From NCBI GenBank assembly GCA_030848545.1, contig JAVDCA010000014.1:62001-126000 (forward strand): a stretch of 64,000 nt of DNA, written 5' to 3'. Under the pieces are notes generated by a model. The model made no database searches, had not been told where the DNA came from, and saw only the letters and a program-made list of their open reading frames with translations. Positions 60,610-64,000 of this stretch are shown here, in pieces. How positions within the stretch are numbered: the first letter of the stretch is position 1; each line of letters opens with the position of its first letter. Position numbers and translations under genes: made by a program. Source of the DNA: Astrobacterium formosum (GTDB lineage Bacteria; Pseudomonadota; Alphaproteobacteria; Rhizobiales; Xanthobacteraceae).

Positions 60610-61971
60610 TTATCCGGACCCCATCCTGCCGACCCGCCGCCATGGCTGCGGCATCACCGGGACATGAGAAGGCGAAAGCTGAGCCGTCTCGTCGATGCGG
60701 AGCCGGCGTATCCCCACAACACCGATGATGATGAACAGCCAGACCGCGTCGGCCCGCCCCAGGAGATTGCTTTCCGTGCCGTTGTGCATCAGCCCGAACA
60801 ACCAGAACGTGACGAACATCTCGAGAAGGGGATTGTTGCGCGCCCGGATGGCGAAGATGTCGGAGCACGGTCGCAGCAGAAGGAACAGCAACGTCAGCGC
60901 GAGACCCGGCACTCCGATCGTGACCACCAGATCGAGGTAGCCCTGATGACCGTAGACGGCGCTGCTCGCCCAACTGCGGGCGTCCTGCATGGCCGGAGAG
61001 AGAGAACCGATCTGCCAGAACGACAGAAAACCCGCGCCGATCCAGGGATTGTCGCGCGTGTAGCCGAGCAGGATGTCCCAGATCTCCGTACGTCCCGTGA
61101 AGCTCACATCTCCCAGCGCCACCTTCATGAGTTCGCGCATGCTGTCGCTGGTAACCGTGAGGATCGTCGCCGCGTTGATGACGACAACCACCCCTCCGGC
61201 GACCGCCAGCAGCCCCCATAGGGACCTGAGGCGGAGCATGTATTTCGCGAGCAGCATCGAAGCCAACACGATCACCATCGGGGTTTTCGAGCCCGACATG
61301 TAGAGAAAGACGAGTTCCACACTCGCCAGAACGATGAGATACGACGCCGGGATGCGGAACCGGGCCGCATAGAGAATGGCGAGTTCGATGGCGCAGACCG
61401 GCCCGGCGACGTTCTTGTGGGCGTATTGACCGCGCCACAGCCCGGCAAGATGGGGCTCGAGCGAGTCGAACGTATGGCGGCCGAGGCTCGGAATGCCGAA
61501 GACGAAAATGTACTTCGCCACGGTCTCCGCCACGAGGGCGATCAGCAGGAGCGTCAGGACCGTGCGCGACCGTTCCAGGCCTCCGATCAGGAAGACGATC
61601 ACCACCATGGCGATCACGGTGAACAGGAAACGCCGCACAGAGACGTCGGGCAGGATCGCCTGCGGCACCGTGAACAGACACCAAGCGAGCATCGCCAGCA
61701 TCGTGGCGTCGAACTGGCGACGCACCTGCGGCCAGCGCGACTGGCACAGCAGAATGGCGGCGGCCAGGATCGAGAACCAGACCAACTGAATGAACAGGGT
61801 GCCTTCGCGCCCGGCCCCCGGATCCTCGCGAAAGGACACCGCATTCGGGTTCGGAAAAAGCCAGACGAGCGTCATCAGCGCGAAGAACAGGGCACACCGC
61901 AGCGTGTCCCACGAAGGACCGGTGCCGTTCCGGTGCCCTGCACCGCCCCATCGTGCGTCGGTCAGGTCCAT
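60610..61971 (-). CDS. O-antigen ligase/polymerase-family membrane protein
   Basis: A 453-aa protein with about 12 helices. The large loop shows LEPHLAGLWRGQYAHKNVAG (about residues 170-190), TGRTEIWDILLGYTRDNPWI and GHQGYLDLVVTIGVPGL, the Wzy_C signature with conserved His and Arg. It either polymerises repeat units or ligates glycans to a lipid. The C-terminal 30 residues are basic and Pro-rich. It lies between the Wzc-like gene and the flippase in the same direction. Confidence 0.88.
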   Translation of the reverse strand: MDLTDARWGGAGHRNGTGPSWDTLRCALFFALMTLVWLFPNPNAVSFREDPGAGREGTLFIQLVWFSILAAAILLCQSRWPQVRRQFDATMLAMLAWCLFTVPQAILPDVSVRRFLFTVIAMVVIVFLIGGLERSRTVLTLLLIALVAETVAKYIFVFGIPSLGRHTFDSLEPHLAGLWRGQYAHKNVAGPVCAIELAILYAARFRIPASYLIVLASVELVFLYMSGSKTPMVIVLASMLLAKYMLRLRSLWGLLAVAGGVVVVINAATILTVTSDSMRELMKVALGDVSFTGRTEIWDILLGYTRDNPWIGAGFLSFWQIGSLSPAMQDARSWASSAVYGHQGYLDLVVTIGVPGLALTLLFLLLRPCSDIFAIRARNNPLLEMFVTFWLFGLMHNGTESNLLGRADAVWLFIIIGVVGIRRLRIDETAQLSPSHVPVMPQPWRRVGRMGSG

Positions 61972-62085
61972 GGTCGCTGTTCTGTGGCGGAGCGTCCCGA
62001 ATGCGCGAGGTCGGTGCGGAGCGCGCGCCGGGCATCACCGGCAGTCTCGTGAGTACGGTGCGGAGGCTGGCGCTGCCGCATATCA

Positions 62086-64000
62086 TCAACCCGAGTAATA
62101 GGCGCTGGCGGCGCTCGGATATTCGTGGTCGTAGTAGCGGCGCGCCACGGTGGTATCGACCTTGTTCAAGGCGACACCGACCGTCTTGTCCTGGATTCGC
62201 GATGACGCCTGCAGTGCGAGCTGCACGGAGTTCGCGGACGTCTTGCCCCACTCGACCACCATCACGAAGGCATCGATGACGTCGGCGGCGGCCCTGGCGT
62301 CGATGACGGGGATCAGGGGCGGGAGGTCGAGAATGACATAGTCATAGTGCGCCTTCAGCTCGTCCAGCATCGCTTTGAGCGCCCGCATGGCGGCCGCGGA
62401 CGTGAACTCGTTCGTGCCGAGCGCGATGTCGGCACGCACGGCCGGAAGGAAATCGCAACGCAACTCGTCGATATGAACGAGCGCCGCCGCGAGCGGCCTG
62501 CCCGCGAGAACATCCGACAGACCAACGCGCTGGTGCGGCGCCAGCTTGCCGGTCAATGTCGGATTGCGCAGATCGGCGTCCACCAGAACGGTGCGCGAGC
62601 CGGTGTTGGCCGCAAGCGTCGCCAGATTGGCGGCGATCGTGCTTTTGCCCTCGCCCGGCATCGCCGACACGACGCCGATCGATTGAGACCTGTAGGTCGA
62701 CGGGAAGAAATCGATCGCCATCTTGATGGCCCGAATCGCTTCCGCGTAGCGGGATGCCGGGTGAAGCAGAACCTCGCTCAACTGCTTTCTCGCTACTTCC
62801 TTGCCGACAAAGCCGGGCGGGCTCTTGAGCATCGGCACGCTCGAGACGCAAGAGACGTTCAGAAGCGCCTCGACGTCGTGGCCCGCGCGCAACGTCTTGT
62901 CGGTACGGTCACGCATCCACGCGGCCGCGAATCCGAGCAGCGATCCGCCCGCCATGGCACTGAACATGGTCAAGACGAACTTCGGCTCGCTCTTCTTGAG
63001 CGGCGGCGTCGCCTGGGTGACGACGCGCGCCTCCGTGAGGGGAAACGATTGCTGCTGGACGGATTCCATATAGCGCTGCAGGAAGCTGTCGTAGAGAGTG
63101 CGGTAGCTCTGCGCCGCACTGTCGAGCTCCTTGAGCTCGACCTGCGCCTGGTTGGTGACCTGCGATTGCGATACGACGTCGGCAAGCGACGTCTGGATCG
63201 AGCCCAGCCGGGCCTTGGCGATCTGGTAGTCGCTCTGGTAACCGGCGGCGATGCGCCTGAGCTCTTCGCGGATGGATTTGCGGATATCGGCCTTATCGTT
63301 GCGGACATTGATGACCGATTGGTGATTCGGTCCGGTGCGGAGGACGAGGTCGGATTCCCGCTTCGACAGATCGGTATACTGGTTGCGCAACCTGATGATG
63401 ACGTCGTTGTGCAGCGCATCCGTCACATTGGCGTCCGGCAAATCCTGCCGCATGACGTCCTGGATGCGGGTAAGCTTCGCCCGCGCCTCGCTCTCGTTGG
63501 CGCGGGCGACGGCGAGTTGCGAATTGAGTTCGGCGACTTGCTGCTCGTTCATCAAGCGACCGCCGGTATCGACGATATTGTTGCGGCTCTTGAACTCCAC
63601 GACCGCCCGCTCGGCATCCGATGCCTGCTTGCCCAGTTCCTTGAGGCGATCCTGCAACCACAGTCCGGCGCGCTTGGTGGCGTTGTACTTGGCCTCGAGC
63701 TGGTCGACCACATAAGCCTCTGCGACCGCATTGGCTATCTGCGCCGCCTGATCGCGATCCGGGGACGTAAAGCTGATCTCGAAGACGAAGGTGACGCCCT
63801 TGCGTTTGATGCTGAGCCGCCGTTCGAACTGCTCGACCGCGGCGCGGGTGCGCTCGAATTCGGTGTAGGGCTGGCTCGGCAGCACGAGGCTGCGCAGACT
63901 GCCGATCAGGGCACCGAGGCCGGACGAAGCCGTGAAGGCGGGATTGTCGACGAGTTTGAGATCGCGAATGACCGGCAGGGAGATGTTCTCGGACTTGAGA
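62086..64000 (-). CDS. Wzc/ExoP-like chain-length regulator and tyrosine autokinase, 5'-truncated by the window
   Basis: An open frame continues through the right edge, so the N-terminus is missing; 637 codons are visible before the stop at 62086. It has a periplasmic coiled-coil region (KSRNNIVDTGGRLMNEQQVA; AQVELKELDSAAQSYRTLYD), a Wzz/GNVR end (ARVVTQATPPLKKSEPKFVL), a membrane helix, then a cytoplasmic kinase. Kinase motifs: Walker A SAMPGEGKSTIAANLATLA, Walker A' VLVDADLRNPTL and Walker B YDYVILDLPPLIPV. The C-terminus is Tyr-rich (RRYYDHEYPSAASAYYSG), the usual autophosphorylation tail. It controls polysaccharide length and export. Confidence 0.93.
   Translation of the reverse strand, partial: LKSENISLPVIRDLKLVDNPAFTASSGLGALIGSLRSLVLPSQPYTEFERTRAAVEQFERRLSIKRKGVTFVFEISFTSPDRDQAAQIANAVAEAYVVDQLEAKYNATKRAGLWLQDRLKELGKQASDAERAVVEFKSRNNIVDTGGRLMNEQQVAELNSQLAVARANESEARAKLTRIQDVMRQDLPDANVTDALHNDVIIRLRNQYTDLSKRESDLVLRTGPNHQSVINVRNDKADIRKSIREELRRIAAGYQSDYQIAKARLGSIQTSLADVVSQSQVTNQAQVELKELDSAAQSYRTLYDSFLQRYMESVQQQSFPLTEARVVTQATPPLKKSEPKFVLTMFSAMAGGSLLGFAAAWMRDRTDKTLRAGHDVEALLNVSCVSSVPMLKSPPGFVGKEVARKQLSEVLLHPASRYAEAIRAIKMAIDFFPSTYRSQSIGVVSAMPGEGKSTIAANLATLAANTGSRTVLVDADLRNPTLTGKLAPHQRVGLSDVLAGRPLAAALVHIDELRCDFLPAVRADIALGTNEFTSAAAMRALKAMLDELKAHYDYVILDLPPLIPVIDARAAADVIDAFVMVVEWGKTSANSVQLALQASSRIQDKTVGVALNKVDTTVARRYYDHEYPSAASAYYSG

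Overview
The window is GC-rich (roughly 65% by impression, not computed), tightly packed bacterial chromosome. Gene content points to an alphaproteobacterium of the order Hyphomicrobiales (Bradyrhizobium/Rhodopseudomonas/Xanthobacteraceae-like). The grounds are a BioMNY biotin transporter, a DUF1036-pyruvate kinase gene pair, TRAP and tripartite tricarboxylate (TTT) importers, and intergenic repeats of the 'attgcttcgtcgcttcgctc' and 'tctccccgcttgcggggaga' types common in that order. I see no tRNA or rRNA gene, CRISPR array, transposase or integrase; the region looks like ordinary chromosome, not an island.

Layout. 1-155: 3' end of recF. 274-624: small coiled-coil membrane protein. 881-16456: hexuronate module, with altronate dehydratase (uxaA), uronate isomerase (uxaC), fructuronate reductase-like uxuB, mannonate dehydratase (uxuA), a GntR/FCD regulator, a TRAP importer (dctMQP) and a sugar ABC importer. 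Three promoter regions here carry the palindrome CTACCATGGTAG or a one-mismatch version, so one regulator probably controls catabolism and both importers. 16619-21357: Mre11-like nuclease plus SbcC-like ATPase (YhaO/YhaN type). 22704-25139: membrane PQQ glucose dehydrogenase.

25704-30744: a leftward, translationally coupled operon of the biotin ECF transporter bioM-bioN-bioY with an acyl-CoA ligase, a thiolase lacking its second catalytic cysteine, and a MaoC hydratase. 31197-33119: PLP-dependent cysteine synthase-family enzyme divergent from an Lrp/AsnC regulator. 33184-37252: TTT importer (tctB-tctA, then a URO-D-family enzyme, then tctC). 37782-49860: housekeeping and envelope genes: secreted aldose epimerase, L,D-transpeptidase, DUF3108 protein, GFA protein, cupin, Wza-like lipoprotein, glycerate kinase, DUF1036-pyk, cysteine desulfidase, TPR protein and ribosomal protein L36. 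50095-53583: aldehyde dehydrogenase, a ketopantoate reductase-like protein and a 2-keto-4-pentenoate hydratase-like protein.

54254-64000: small secreted proteins, a glycosyltransferase, then a leftward exopolysaccharide locus read from the right edge: Wzc-like chain-length/tyrosine kinase (truncated by the window), O-antigen ligase/polymerase, flippase, acyltransferase, and a PPP-family phosphatase.

How the parts fit: hexuronates enter by TRAP or ABC transport. UxaC isomerises them, and the UxuB/UxuA and UxaA arms converge on 2-keto-3-deoxygluconate; its kinase and aldolase are not in the window. Pyruvate kinase, glycerate kinase and the periplasmic glucose dehydrogenase fit a sugar-acid-oriented metabolism. 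The most interesting unit is the biotin-transporter operon carrying CoA-thioester enzymes.
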